Numbered from the stretch's first letter, positions 1 through 11,440 are shown. The stretch is DNA of 64,000 nt from Shewanella saliphila (GCF_014648295.1 NZ_BMQV01000003.1:62001-126000), one strand, 5' to 3'. Translations and numbers: made by a program. The notes: generated by a model from the letters alone, not told the origin.

Positions 1-1
1 T

Positions 2-1555
2 TTTTGGAGTACTTATCTGGAGCCTACAACGCCAATCAATGGCCAATCCGTTACCGTGAATGACACGACTGTGGGCAAACAAAGCTCAACTGGCACCACC
101 ATAGCGTTAGATTTTGACTCAACAGGTACGGCGAATATTGATGTTAACTATCCTGATGCAGGCAATATGCAACTCGATGTTCAATACACAGGTACTGACG
201 ATGAAGCCGGATTGGTGATGTTAGGTTCTGACTCATTTGTGAGCTTTCCCGTGGGGTTATGCATCACACCTAAAGACAGCGTCGCTGAGTGCTCTGCGGG
301 TAACAGCGATTGTGATGTATACAAAAAAGCGGGCGAGACGTTTGATTTAATCATTCAAGGTAAAGCCTGGCAGTCTGACGCGGATACTGACTATTGCGAT
401 AACATCAATACCCCCAATTATGCCCATGATGACATTGTTTTAGGGCATCAATTGGTTGCGCCATCGGGCGGTGTGTTAGGTGAGGTTGGCAATACTGAAT
501 ATGACCATGTTGCACAAACCACTAACAGTAATACGGTGACTCAATCGGTAACCGAGGTCGGCGTATTTAAGTTTACGGCTAACCCAGTAAGCACGTATTT
601 GGGTTCGAGCTTTTACGATATTCCGCTTGCTGAATCAGTCAATATCGGCCGCTTTGTACCTGACAGCTTTGCCGTTACCAGTTCCAGCGTGTTGCCAAGT
701 TGTGGTACTTTTACCTATATGGATCAACCTTTTGATTTAATATTAACCTTAACGGCTTACAATATTGCGGCAAATATTACCCAAAACTATCAGGGCGCTT
801 TTGCTAAAGCCACAGCCAGTTTAGTGGGAGAGAATCTTAATGATGGCGTTGATTTAAGCAGCCGCTTAAGCACTTTACCTATTGATGCGAGTTCATGGAG
901 TTTAGGTGAGGCGAGTGTGGGTCTCACGTATCAAGCGAATCTGAGCCGCACCCTTGCACCAGGTGTTGATGGGCCTTTTGGTCAATTAGATATTGGTGTG
1001 CAGGTTGCTGATAACGACACAGACATTTCATTTGTTAACGCGCCGGATATGCGTGCAGATAGCAGTGCTATTTGTGCCGACAACGGTACTTGCAATGCAA
1101 AACAGATATCGACACAAGATTTTCGTCACGGCCGAATCGTTATGGACAATACCTTTGGCCCAGAAACTGAAATATTACGCATGCCAACCTATGCCCAATA
1201 TTGGAATGGTACAGGCTGGATAATCAATACCAGCGACAGTTGTAGCCAAGTCATCGATCCTCTTGATGGCACAGAAGTTTACGATCCAGTATTGGCGTCA
1301 AATCAAACGGTCATACGCAGTGATGGCGGCAGTACGGTGAGTGCTGGTCAACTCACTTTATTATGGCAAAACACAGGCTCTGATGCATATCGTGGTCAAG
1401 TGACAGCGCCATTACAAGTTGATGATTGGCTCAAGTGGTATTGGAATTGGGACGACACAAGCCCAAGCGTATTATATGACCCAAGAGCGAGTGCTTTTTT
1501 TGGGCGCTATCGAGGCCATGATCGGATCATTTATTGGCGTGAGGTCGGGCAATAA
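2..1555 (+). CDS. mshQ: MshQ-like MSHA pilus biogenesis protein, 3' part (5' end outside window)
   Basis: The reading frame is open from base 2, so the gene starts left of the window. A GTG at 56 is only an internal codon. The visible ~517 residues are low in Lys, rich in Ser, Thr, Gly and Asp, and beta-rich, with scattered Cys (for example around CDVYKKAGETFDL and DSCSQV). This looks like the C-terminal DUF6701-type region of MshQ, a large surface protein encoded at the end of MSHA type IV pilus operons. The immediate downstream mreBCD is the usual Shewanella arrangement, which supports the call. MshQ's exact role is not well established; a surface or adhesive function linked to the pilus is an inference. 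Confidence 0.75.
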   Translation, partial: FWSTYLEPTTPINGQSVTVNDTTVGKQSSTGTTIALDFDSTGTANIDVNYPDAGNMQLDVQYTGTDDEAGLVMLGSDSFVSFPVGLCITPKDSVAECSAGNSDCDVYKKAGETFDLIIQGKAWQSDADTDYCDNINTPNYAHDDIVLGHQLVAPSGGVLGEVGNTEYDHVAQTTNSNTVTQSVTEVGVFKFTANPVSTYLGSSFYDIPLAESVNIGRFVPDSFAVTSSSVLPSCGTFTYMDQPFDLILTLTAYNIAANITQNYQGAFAKATASLVGENLNDGVDLSSRLSTLPIDASSWSLGEASVGLTYQANLSRTLAPGVDGPFGQLDIGVQVADNDTDISFVNAPDMRADSSAICADNGTCNAKQISTQDFRHGRIVMDNTFGPETEILRMPTYAQYWNGTGWIINTSDSCSQVIDPLDGTEVYDPVLASNQTVIRSDGGSTVSAGQLTLLWQNTGSDAYRGQVTAPLQVDDWLKWYWNWDDTSPSVLYDPRASAFFGRYRGHDRIIYWREVGQ

Positions 1556-1565
1556 ACCGCATAAT

Positions 1566-1588
1566 AAAGCGTCAGTTTTGCGCTTTTT
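1566..1588 (+). terminator. Probable rho-independent terminator after mshQ
   Basis: A 6-bp stem (AAAGCG with CGCTTT) and 9-nt loop are followed directly by TTTTT, 10 bases after the mshQ stop. A second, A/T-dominated stem (GCG plus seven T at 1610-1619, pairing with A-run plus CGC at 1634-1643) lies just beyond. The 190-bp gap to mreB must also hold the mreB promoter. Confidence 0.45.
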
Positions 1589-1745
1589 AGGATTAAATTT
1601 GCTCGTTTAGCGTTTTTTTACAGGCTTTTATAAAAAAAAACGCCAGATTAGCAATTGTTAACCTGTTCGGTCTTGTAGAATAGGGGTGTCATTGATAAAG
1701 TTAGCTGATTTTTCTTTCTTCTGACTCCACAGAATACAGGCCTGA

Positions 1746-2798
<1,053 letters not shown>

Positions 2799-2859
2799 TG
2801 ATTAACTGCAATGCGGCTTTATTACCCAGCCAATGCGCCAATAAAGCCGCGCACAATTT

Positions 2860-3822
2860 ATGAAACCAATTTTCGTTCGTGGCGTTTCTAATCAATTTAG
2901 ACTAACACTGGCAATTTTATTGTCGGTGGCTTTGCTTGTCGCCAACGATCGGCTTGAGCCTATTCGCCAATCACTCTCTTCAGTATTAAGTCCGCTACAA
3001 TATTTAGCCAATGTCCCCGGTGTGATATTAGACTGGTCAGCCGAAGCTTTTGCCACACGCAATATGCTTGAAGTGCAAAACAAAGAGCTATTACGCCAAC
3101 AATTGGTAATGTCAGAACGTTTACAGCGCTTTGAACATGTCCGCCAAGAAAATGAACGCCTGCGCGCCTTACTCGGCTCCCCTGTGCATATGGACTCACG
3201 TAAAGTGGTGGCAGAAGTCATGGAAGTTGCTAGCGATCCATTTCGTCAATTTGTGGTGTTAAACCATGGCTCGCAAACCGGTGTTTATGTTGGTCAACCG
3301 GTGGTTGATGCTCAAGGCGTTGTCGGCCAGGTGATTGAGGTGAGCGAGTTTACCAGCCGTGTGTTGATGGTGTCAGACAGTACCCATGGTATTCCGGTGC
3401 GTGTGACCCGTAACGATGTTCGAGCCATTGCTAATGGCACGGGTGATATTGATCAAATAGAACTTCGCCACGTGGCAAAAAGTACAGATATTATTGCCGG
3501 CGATTTATTAGTGACCTCAGGCCTGGGGAATCGCTTTCCTGAAGGCTACCCAGTGGCCCGTGTAATAAGCGTATCTCGCGACGACGGTCAAAGCTATGCG
3601 GTGATTAACGCTCAGCCATTAGCCGCGTTGGATCGTATTCGTTATGTGTTATTGATTTGGCCTGATGAAACCAAACCCTTCACGTTACCTGCAGATTTAA
3701 TCGGTGTGTCGGCCGAGGCTTCTGTTAATGGTGTGCCACAAGCTCAAGCGGAGCAGTCGCAAGCGACACAAGGTAATAACGCTCCAGCGACTCAGTCAAA
3801 TAGCAATGAGGTGAACCGATGA
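2860..3822 (+). CDS. mreC: Rod-shape-determining protein MreC
   Basis: MreC is a bitopic inner-membrane protein of the elongasome that activates the PBP2-RodA peptidoglycan synthase from the periplasmic side. The sequence shows a short cytoplasmic tail, one transmembrane helix (about residues 13-30, LTLAILLSVALLVAND), a coiled coil (about 68-108, with NMLEVQNKELLRQQL and RQENERLRALL) and the double beta-barrel periplasmic domain with VVGQVIEV and LLVTSGLGNRFPEGYPVA. The last ~35 residues are Gln/Ala/Asn-rich low complexity, a common variable tail. It overlaps mreD by 4 bases, indicating translational coupling. Confidence 0.97.
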   Translation: MKPIFVRGVSNQFRLTLAILLSVALLVANDRLEPIRQSLSSVLSPLQYLANVPGVILDWSAEAFATRNMLEVQNKELLRQQLVMSERLQRFEHVRQENERLRALLGSPVHMDSRKVVAEVMEVASDPFRQFVVLNHGSQTGVYVGQPVVDAQGVVGQVIEVSEFTSRVLMVSDSTHGIPVRVTRNDVRAIANGTGDIDQIELRHVAKSTDIIAGDLLVTSGLGNRFPEGYPVARVISVSRDDGQSYAVINAQPLAALDRIRYVLLIWPDETKPFTLPADLIGVSAEASVNGVPQAQAEQSQATQGNNAPATQSNSNEVNR

Positions 3823-4310
3823 GTGCCCACATCGCCAATGGCCGCTTAGTGGTATGGCTGACGCTTTTTATCGGAATGATGTTTCAAATCATGCCATTAC
3901 CGACTATGGTCGAGGCATGGCGCCCTGATTGGTTATTAATGGTTTTGGTGTATTGGGCTATGGCATTACCCCATCGATACAGCATTTTAACTGCGTGGAT
4001 ATTGGGTGTACTGCTTGACGTGTTACTGGGTGCGACCCTCGGTATTCGCTCATTGGCATTGTCGCTGGTGATTTATATTGTCGTATTATTATGTCAACGC
4101 TTACGCAACTATCCGCGCTGGCAACAGTCATTAGTTATAGCGGGATTAATTTGTATCTACCATGCATTGATATTTTGGGTTCAATTTGTGGTGGTTGGGG
4201 CAACCCCGTTTGATTTCTCCATGTTTTTACCTGCTATTTCGAGCTTATTTATTTGGTGGTGGGTATTTTGGATCTTACGTAATATGCGTCGTCGATATAA
4301 AGTACGTTAA
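3819..4310 (+). CDS. mreD: Rod-shape-determining membrane protein MreD
   Basis: A 163-residue, very hydrophobic protein with about five to six transmembrane segments, for example residues 11-27 and the stretch around LMVLVYWAMAL. Features typical of MreD are the WRPDWLLMVLVYW motif after helix 1 and GVLLDVLLGATLGIRSL near residue 70. MreD works with MreC in the elongasome. Its start codon overlaps the end of mreC (ATGA). Confidence 0.95.
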   Translation: MSAHIANGRLVVWLTLFIGMMFQIMPLPTMVEAWRPDWLLMVLVYWAMALPHRYSILTAWILGVLLDVLLGATLGIRSLALSLVIYIVVLLCQRLRNYPRWQQSLVIAGLICIYHALIFWVQFVVVGATPFDFSMFLPAISSLFIWWWVFWILRNMRRRYKVR

Positions 4311-4341
4311 GTAGAATGACCTTAAATTAGAGTGAATAAAA

Positions 4342-4929
4342 ATGACTTGGGTACTGGCTTCAACCTCACCAAGAAGAAAAGAATTACTGGCGCAAGCTGG
4401 CTTTAGTTACACAGGGTTTAACTTTGAACTTGTCGCACCTGACATCGATGAAACCCCACAACCAGGCGAGCAAGCAGCAGATTATGTGCGTCGTTTGGCC
4501 GCCGAAAAAGCCCAAGCGGGTTTACTGTTAAGTCAACATTTTAGCCAAGCTAAAGTGCTAGGTTCAGATACCATAGTTGTGCTCAATGGGGTGATATTGG
4601 GAAAACCCGTTGATAGCGAGGATGCCAAACGCATGTTGTCATTATTATCTGGGCAAACCCATGAAGTGATGACCGCTGTTGCGCTCACAGATGGTCAGCA
4701 AACATTGACCCGTCTTTGCAGTACGCAAGTCAGTTTTTGTGCGTTATCTGCCGCCGACATTGATGCTTATATAGCTTCAGGTGAACCCATGGACAAAGCT
4801 GGTGCTTATGGTATTCAAGCATTGGGCGGCTGTTTTGTTAAGTCGATTAGCGGCAGTTATTCTGCCGTAGTGGGCTTACCGTTAGTTGAAACACGAGAAT
4901 TATTAGCCTGCATGATGCAGCAAAATTAA
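4342..4929 (+). CDS. maf: Maf family nucleoside triphosphate pyrophosphatase (dTTP/UTP type)
   Basis: Maf proteins hydrolyse non-canonical or excess NTPs to NMP and pyrophosphate. The signature [10 protein letters not shown] lies at residues 8-17, the catalytic Asp region SDTIVVL near 74-80, and the [13 protein letters not shown] motif appears as [11 protein letters not shown] near 153-163. The order mreBCD-maf-rng identifies this as the YhdE branch, active on dTTP and UTP in characterised members. It sits 31 bases after mreD and is probably in the same transcript. Substrate preference is inferred from family and position. Confidence 0.93.
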   Translation: MTWVLASTSPRRKELLAQAGFSYTGFNFELVAPDIDETPQPGEQAADYVRRLAAEKAQAGLLLSQHFSQAKVLGSDTIVVLNGVILGKPVDSEDAKRMLSLLSGQTHEVMTAVALTDGQQTLTRLCSTQVSFCALSAADIDAYIASGEPMDKAGAYGIQALGGCFVKSISGSYSAVVGLPLVETRELLACMMQQN

Positions 4930-5020
4930 CCTTTTGCTTTAATCGGTTTTCATACGGTGGCACAAGTGCTGTCAACATTACGATTGGAGCATGACCTGAA
5001 TACAGGCGGCCTAGAACGGT

Positions 5021-6511
5021 ATGAATATAAAAGCACAGCGTAAAAAAGGCACCGAGCTGCTTATTAATGTCACGCCAACCGAAGCGCGAGTCGCATTGGT
5101 TGAGCATGGTGTATTGCAAGAAGTTCACATTGAACGCCGCATGAAGCGTGGTTTAGTGGGTAATATTTATAAAGGTAAAATTAGCCGCGTACTGCCTGGT
5201 ATGCAAGCCGCCTTTGTGGATATTGGTTTAGACAAAGCCGCATTTTTACATGCCTCCGATATTGTTCCCCATACCGAGTGTGTTGCCGATGTCGAAAAGG
5301 GCAATTTCGTGGTGCGCGATATTGCTGAATTGGTGCGCCAAGGGCAGGATATTATGGTGCAAGTGGTAAAAGACCCACTCGGTACCAAGGGGGCGCGTCT
5401 TACCACCGACATTACCTTACCATCACGTTATTTAGTGTTTATGCCTGGTTCGAGCCATGTGGGTGTGTCGCAGCGTATTGAGCTTGAAGAAGAGCGCCAA
5501 CGCCTTAAAAACATCACTTTGCCGTATGTCGATGATGACGGTGGCTTTATTATCCGTACCGCCGCAGAAAATATTGGTGAAGACGAACTGGCACAAGATG
5601 CAGCATTTTTACGCCGAGTGTGGGCCAAAGTCAGCGAGCGTCGTAAACGTAAAGGTGCCACGTTACTGTATCAAGACCTTGCCTTACCAGTGCGGATTAT
5701 TCGTGACTTTGTGGGTACTGAACTTGACCATATTCAAGTGGATTCTCGTCGCACTTATGCTGAGTTACAACAGTTTGCTCAAGAGTTTATGCCTGAAATC
5801 GCAGATAAAATTGAGCATTATGCAGGCCCTTCGCCCATTTTTGAGTTGTACGATGTCGAAAACGAAGTGCAGCGCGCGCTAGGGCGTAAAGTAGAGCTTA
5901 AATCGGGTGGTTATTTAATCATTGATCAAACTGAAGCAATGACTACCGTTGATATCAATACGGGGGCATTTGTCGGTCATCGCAATTTAGAAGAAACCAT
6001 TTTTAATACCAACCTCGAAGCAACCCAAGCCATTGCCCGACAGCTGCGTTTACGTAACCTCGGCGGCATTATCATTATCGACTTTATCGATATGACTAAC
6101 AATGAACATAAAACCCGGGTGCTTGAAAGCCTCAATGCTGCGCTGGCACTTGATCGAGTAAAAACTAGCGTGAGTGGTTTTTCGGGTTTAGGCTTAGTTG
6201 AGATGACCCGCAAACGCACTCGCGAAAGTCTTGAACACGTAGTGTGTGGCGAGTGTCCATCATGCCAAGGCACTGGCACTATGAAAACCATAGAAACCGT
6301 GTCTTATGAAATCTTCCGCGAGCTTATTCGCTTAAACCGAGCCTATAAAGCTGATGAGTTTTTACTGTATTGCTCGCCAGCGGTATACATGAGTTTAAGC
6401 GGTGAAGAGTCGCATTTATTGGCCGAGCTCGAAGTGTACATCGGTAAGCGTATCCGCTTGCAGAATGAACCCTTATACATTCAAAGTAAATATGATGTGG
6501 TGATGATGTAG
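5021..6511 (+). CDS. rng: Ribonuclease G
   Basis: RNase G is an endoribonuclease of the RNase E/G family. It matures the 5' end of 16S rRNA and degrades some mRNAs. The 496-residue length matches the family. Visible features are the N-terminal S1 region (GMQAAFVDIGLDKAAFLHASDI, residues ~65-86), the DNase-I-like catalytic part with the metal-binding Asp in MTTVDINTGAFVG and a second in GGIIIIDFIDM, and the zinc-link CGECPSCQGTG near residue 410. Relative to the E. coli start there are about 7 extra N-terminal residues; no better start codon is visible. Its stop codon shares one base with the yhdP start. Confidence 0.97.
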   Translation: MNIKAQRKKGTELLINVTPTEARVALVEHGVLQEVHIERRMKRGLVGNIYKGKISRVLPGMQAAFVDIGLDKAAFLHASDIVPHTECVADVEKGNFVVRDIAELVRQGQDIMVQVVKDPLGTKGARLTTDITLPSRYLVFMPGSSHVGVSQRIELEEERQRLKNITLPYVDDDGGFIIRTAAENIGEDELAQDAAFLRRVWAKVSERRKRKGATLLYQDLALPVRIIRDFVGTELDHIQVDSRRTYAELQQFAQEFMPEIADKIEHYAGPSPIFELYDVENEVQRALGRKVELKSGGYLIIDQTEAMTTVDINTGAFVGHRNLEETIFNTNLEATQAIARQLRLRNLGGIIIIDFIDMTNNEHKTRVLESLNAALALDRVKTSVSGFSGLGLVEMTRKRTRESLEHVVCGECPSCQGTGTMKTIETVSYEIFRELIRLNRAYKADEFLLYCSPAVYMSLSGEESHLLAELEVYIGKRIRLQNEPLYIQSKYDVVMM

Positions 6512-9500
6512 TGTCAACAACCAAGGCAACAACTATCAACAGGATCTGTTGGCAAATATTGGCGATTACGCTGGTGCTTTTTGCACTAGTTGTAAGCCTT
6601 ATTCGCGGGTTATTGCCTCATGTGCCTGAAGTGCGTACCGAGCTGGTTAATTACCTTTATAGTGAGTACCAACTGCAAGTCTCAGTTGAAGCTTTAAGTG
6701 CTGAATGGCAGGCTTTTGGTCCTGCCTTGAGCATTAAAAATTTAACTTTGCCACCACAAGATGCATTACCCATAACGGTTATCAGCAAAAATGTTCACGT
6801 CAAGCTCGACTTTTGGCAATCGCTATTTACCCTCAGTCCACAAGTGGAAACAGTGGCATTTGACGGGCTCAGAGTTGCATTAAATCTCGACCAAGTTGCC
6901 GACAATAACAACAGTGACAATAGCCAAGCTAAAACCAATTTAGACTGGCTTTATGGCTTATTACTAGAGCAATTAGAACACTTCTCGATTACTGACGCTT
7001 CACTGCAACTTATTAGTCGCCAACATGACTATCGGCCTATTTTTGTTGATACGCTTGAGTGGCAAAATACCCAAAACCGTCACCAAGCACAAGGCATGAT
7101 CCACGTTGATCAACTTGAGTCCCAAAATGAGCAGTTAACATTACAGATTGATCTCAGTGGTGATGGATATCGCCCCGACACTGTTACCGGGCAACTGTAT
7201 GTGTCGGCTGAATCATTAGATCTCGGTGAATGGGCGTCGCGGCAACATATTACCCCAGAAAACACCAACAATATTGAGCTACAAGGCGTGATAAATCTTG
7301 ATGCTTGGATGACCTTTGCCAACCGTAAAATACAAGACGGCTTATTAGTATTTAAACCGAGTTGGTTAGAGTGGCGCGATACGGTCAATCAGCAAAAAAT
7401 AGCGATTGATTCAGGGGTGTTGCAATGGACGCCTGAACAAGGTGGCTGGAAAATAGAGAGCCATGATTTAAACATATCAACAAACCAACAAGCCTGGCCG
7501 AAATTAAAGCTGGCCTTTGGTGCTCGTCATGGTGATTTGTTTGGATATATCAATCAAATCACTCCGGCATTATTAAAACCATTGTTACCGCTTGTTCCTG
7601 ATTTGGGTGTGGCGCAAGTCGACACTTGGCAACAACTTAATCCTCAAGGCACTATAGGCCCTGTTAGGTTATACAAACAAGCGCAGCAACCGTTAATTGC
7701 CACCGCTGATATTCAGCAGCTGCAATGGCAACCCTATGCGGCCATTCCAGGGTTAAACCCCATTGATTTGCAATTAACTTGGGCCAATAATCAACTTGAT
7801 TTTAGCTTGCCACAACAAGCTTATCAGTTTGATTTTAGCGATAGTGCCAATCAGCCGTTAGCTTTACAAGGCGAAGCTATTCAAGGGCGTTTAGATGTTG
7901 AACACAAGCGACTCACCATTGCTAATATCAATCTAACTAATGCTGATATTGCGATACAGGCTGGGGTAAACCTAGACTTTAGTTCTTCAAAACACCTTGC
8001 GTTAGCGGCAGATGTGAGCGTGCATGATGTCTCGCGGGTTGAACGTTATTTGTCCTTAATTGCCATGAGCCCTAAGTTAGTGGCATACCTCGACAGTGGT
8101 TTACAGGCGGGTAAAATTGATCAAGCCCAGGTTATTTGGCACGGCGCGCTAAGTGATTTTCCATATCATGACAGCAGCGGGGTATTTCAAGCACAATTTG
8201 CTCTGCAACAAGGTAATTTTAAGTTTCAACCTAATTGGCCAGCGGTGAGTGAGTTAACTTTATCTGCACTGTTTGAAAATGCCTTAATGGATCTGCATAT
8301 TGACCACGGCATGCTAGGTGATGTTGTGGTTGATGGTGCCCGAGTTTCTATCCCTCAGTTGGGTAAAGAATCATTATTAAAAGTTGAAGCCGAAATAACG
8401 GCAGATGCCCAAGCTGCCAGCAAAGTGATTCATAACTCGCCTTTAAAGCGCACTGTGGGGGCAACCCTAGATGTTGTGCAAATAAACCAACCCATAGGAG
8501 TTAATTTAGACTTGGCTATCCCGCTTTATAAAGGGGGCAAACAGCTTATCAAGGGCCAGGTAAATTTAAACAATAACCCTATTTATATTGCAACGCCAGG
8601 CATACAGCTAAGTAAGGTTAGCGGACAAGTCAGCTTTGTTAATCAGCTAATTGAAGCCAAAGATATTAGCGCGAAGCTGTTTGAGCAACCGTTAACGTTT
8701 AATGTTAAAACAGGTAAGCAAAACCAAAACTTTGCCTTAAATATTGATATGGGCGGGCGCTGGGATCTCGACACCTTGCCTAGTAAACTCAATAATCCGC
8801 TGAGTGACACATACACTGGTAAGCTCGACTGGAATGGGGCATTGACGATGATTTTTGACCCCAGTGGCTACAGTTTACAAATGTCGGCCTCTTCAGATTT
8901 ACTCGGCGTAGCACTTGATTTACCCAGCCCTTACAAAAAATCAGCCGTTGAACCTAAAAAACTCCGTGCTGACTTAATTGGCGACAATAAGCAATCATCG
9001 TTAAGCATCAAGTTAGGCCAAGATGTTGAGTTTTGGGGGGGCTTTAATCCTGAAAATGGTGGCGACCTGGCATTTTACGATGTGATGGTTGGGCGTCATT
9101 TTAAATTAGGCGATAAACTCAAAAAACAAAACGGCCACTTACATTTAGATCTCCCTAAAGTCGAGCTTGAGCAATGGTTGCCCATCATTAAACGTTTTAG
9201 TTCAGCTGCAGCCCCTAAAATGGCTGCCTCATCGGTTCGAGACCGCATATTAACCGACAATGAAGTGCCAACGATGGCCAATCAACAGGGCGCCGCAGTT
9301 AACCCGACATCATCACCATCTTCATTTCCACGACTGGTAGGTATTCATGCCAATATTGCCAAATTAACCGCATTGGGGCAGTCGTTTGATCAGTTACAGT
9401 TTGATGCCGAACCGACTGAATATGTATGGCGCTTTAATGCGCGGTCGGATCAATTTGATGGCCGAATTGATTTTTACTCAAATTGGCGAGACCAAGGGAT

Positions 9501-10680
9501 TAAAGTGGTGGCCAAAAAACTGCGTATTTCTCCGCCGCCACAAACCGTATTACACGGTGAACCGTCATCGACGCCAACTCATACAAGCTTAATCTCGCAA
9601 TTGCCAACATTGGCCATTGATGTCGATGAATTTAGTCTTTACGACTTGTCGCTAGGGCACCTTGTTTTACAAGGCGTTCCCTCTGAGCAAGGGTATCAAT
9701 TTCAAACCTTATCACTAACCAAGCCAACCTTGTCTATGCAGGCAAATGGATTGTGGTCAGTAAAAAATGGTGTCGATAATACCGAGTTTGATGTGACCGT
9801 TCAGGCCGATAATTTTGAAGACCTATCGGCCACATTAGGAATTAACCCAGGCATAAAAAATGCGCCATTAGATCTTAGTGGTCAATTATCATGGCATGCC
9901 GCACCCTACTTATTTTCGCTCGATACCTTAAATGGCCAAATTAAGTTTGCTTTGGGTAAAGGCCATTTGTCGGAGATTAGCGATAAAGGTGCCAGGGTAT
10001 TTTCGTTATTTAGTTTAGATTCGTTACTACGTAAATTGTCATTGGATTTCTCAGATGTATTTGGCCAAGGGCTGTATTTCAACACCTTTACAGGTAACTT
10101 AAACATAGATAATGGCGTGGTAAAAACCACCGACACTGAAATGGATGCCATTGCCGGTAATATGAAGGTAAGAGGCTACACCGACTTAACCACTCAAAGC
10201 CTTAATTACGATATTCGTTTTGTGCCGCAGTTGGCTTCAAGTGTGCCTACTGTGGTATTACTGAGCACCAGTGCCTGGACTTTAGGTATAGGTGCATTTG
10301 CGCTGACCAAAGTATTGGAGCCCGTTATTGAAGTGATTTCAGAAATTCGTTTTCGAGTGACGGGTACCATGGATAATCCGCAACTTGAAGAGTTAGAGCG
10401 TAAGAGTAAAGAAATCGAAATACCCAAAGCGATTTTACCGCAGCCTGATGAAAGCGGTATCGATGGGGCTGAAGATATACCAACTAAAATGAAGGATGCG
10501 GAACAACAAAGTCCAGCACCTGAAGCACAACCAACAGCCGAAGCGTCAATTGTTGACGCACCTAAACCAATCACCAATGTCGTGACGCTACAAGGAGCAC
10601 AATATGCAAATCAGCTTATTACAATGCCAGAGCAGCCGCGACGTTCAAGCCAATCTAGCGTTTATCGACTCGCAGCTTAA
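6511..10680 (+). CDS. yhdP: YhdP: giant AsmA-like envelope protein for phospholipid transport
   Basis: YhdP is an AsmA-family protein anchored in the inner membrane. It spans the periplasm as a long beta-groove and, with TamB and YdbH, carries phospholipids to the outer membrane. The 1389 residues are close to the usual ~1270-1400. One N-terminal transmembrane helix (about residues 13-30, WQILAITLVLFALVVSL) is followed by a repetitive beta-strand body and a C-terminal AsmA-like domain (about 1180-1300). The last ~80 residues are low-complexity Pro/Ala/Gln. Translation starts at a GTG that overlaps the rng TAG by one base. Its 3' end overlaps the next gene by 77 bases. Confidence 0.93.
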   Translation: MSTTKATTINRICWQILAITLVLFALVVSLIRGLLPHVPEVRTELVNYLYSEYQLQVSVEALSAEWQAFGPALSIKNLTLPPQDALPITVISKNVHVKLDFWQSLFTLSPQVETVAFDGLRVALNLDQVADNNNSDNSQAKTNLDWLYGLLLEQLEHFSITDASLQLISRQHDYRPIFVDTLEWQNTQNRHQAQGMIHVDQLESQNEQLTLQIDLSGDGYRPDTVTGQLYVSAESLDLGEWASRQHITPENTNNIELQGVINLDAWMTFANRKIQDGLLVFKPSWLEWRDTVNQQKIAIDSGVLQWTPEQGGWKIESHDLNISTNQQAWPKLKLAFGARHGDLFGYINQITPALLKPLLPLVPDLGVAQVDTWQQLNPQGTIGPVRLYKQAQQPLIATADIQQLQWQPYAAIPGLNPIDLQLTWANNQLDFSLPQQAYQFDFSDSANQPLALQGEAIQGRLDVEHKRLTIANINLTNADIAIQAGVNLDFSSSKHLALAADVSVHDVSRVERYLSLIAMSPKLVAYLDSGLQAGKIDQAQVIWHGALSDFPYHDSSGVFQAQFALQQGNFKFQPNWPAVSELTLSALFENALMDLHIDHGMLGDVVVDGARVSIPQLGKESLLKVEAEITADAQAASKVIHNSPLKRTVGATLDVVQINQPIGVNLDLAIPLYKGGKQLIKGQVNLNNNPIYIATPGIQLSKVSGQVSFVNQLIEAKDISAKLFEQPLTFNVKTGKQNQNFALNIDMGGRWDLDTLPSKLNNPLSDTYTGKLDWNGALTMIFDPSGYSLQMSASSDLLGVALDLPSPYKKSAVEPKKLRADLIGDNKQSSLSIKLGQDVEFWGGFNPENGGDLAFYDVMVGRHFKLGDKLKKQNGHLHLDLPKVELEQWLPIIKRFSSAAAPKMAASSVRDRILTDNEVPTMANQQGAAVNPTSSPSSFPRLVGIHANIAKLTALGQSFDQLQFDAEPTEYVWRFNARSDQFDGRIDFYSNWRDQGIKVVAKKLRISPPPQTVLHGEPSSTPTHTSLISQLPTLAIDVDEFSLYDLSLGHLVLQGVPSEQGYQFQTLSLTKPTLSMQANGLWSVKNGVDNTEFDVTVQADNFEDLSATLGINPGIKNAPLDLSGQLSWHAAPYLFSLDTLNGQIKFALGKGHLSEISDKGARVFSLFSLDSLLRKLSLDFSDVFGQGLYFNTFTGNLNIDNGVVKTTDTEMDAIAGNMKVRGYTDLTTQSLNYDIRFVPQLASSVPTVVLLSTSAWTLGIGAFALTKVLEPVIEVISEIRFRVTGTMDNPQLEELERKSKEIEIPKAILPQPDESGIDGAEDIPTKMKDAEQQSPAPEAQPTAEASIVDAPKPITNVVTLQGAQYANQLITMPEQPRRSSQSSVYRLAA

Positions 10681-11440
10681 ACAATTACCACGCGACATTG
10701 ATGAGCCACAACTTGTGGTACTGCCTGAATGTTGCTTACTGTTTGGCGGCCATGAGAGTCAGCAATTGCAATATGCTGGCAGCGAACATCAAAGCGACCT
10801 TAAAACCGCGTTAGCCAATTTAGCTAAACAATATCATGTGTACTTAATCGCAGGCACCATACCGATGCGCGCCGATGACAGTAGAGTATTCAGTCGCTGT
10901 TATTTTTTTGATGATCATGGCGTCACCCTAGGTCATTACGATAAACTGCATTTATTCGATGTCGATGTTGCCGATGGCACCAAAACCTACCGTGAAAGTG
11001 ATACCTTTCACCCTGGCGATCACTTATGTGTGGTTGATACCCCATTTGGTAAAGTGGGGCTTGCCATTTGTTACGATATTCGCTTTGGTGATTTATTTCG
11101 GGCATTGCGCTTAGCGGGAGCAGATTACATCGCACTGCCGTCGGCTTTTACCAAAGTGACTGGAGAGGCGCATTGGCAAGTGTTATTACAGGCCAGAGCC
11201 ATTGAAACTCAATGTTATTTATTGGGTGCTGGTCAATGGGGTCAACATAATCAAGGCAGCCGAGAAACCTGGGGCCATAGTATGATTGTCGACCCATGGG
11301 GCAGAGTCATTGCTGAGCGTGCTACCGAGTGCGGTTGGGCACAAGCCAAGGTTGAGCTTAGTGAGTTACAACGTATACGCCAGCAAATGCCGATAATCGG
11401 CCATAACCGTTTCATTGCGCCGCAATTAACCCCTGTTTAG
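10604..11440 (+). CDS. Nitrilase-superfamily amidase (Nit1 / deaminated-glutathione-amidase type)
   Basis: A carbon-nitrogen hydrolase with the full Glu-Lys-Cys triad: Glu in VVLPECCLL (~residue 43), Lys in GHYDKLHLFDV (~112) and Cys in VGLAICYDIRFGD (~153). The RFGDLFRALRLAGADYIALPSAF stretch and overall 278-residue length fit the Nit1/YbeM branch, which in studied members repairs deaminated glutathione; that substrate is an inference here. The start has a strong ribosome binding site (AAGGAG, 10593-10598). It lies inside the yhdP coding end, so the two genes share 77 bases in different frames. tldD follows. Confidence 0.88.
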   Translation: MQISLLQCQSSRDVQANLAFIDSQLKQLPRDIDEPQLVVLPECCLLFGGHESQQLQYAGSEHQSDLKTALANLAKQYHVYLIAGTIPMRADDSRVFSRCYFFDDHGVTLGHYDKLHLFDVDVADGTKTYRESDTFHPGDHLCVVDTPFGKVGLAICYDIRFGDLFRALRLAGADYIALPSAFTKVTGEAHWQVLLQARAIETQCYLLGAGQWGQHNQGSRETWGHSMIVDPWGRVIAERATECGWAQAKVELSELQRIRQQMPIIGHNRFIAPQLTPV

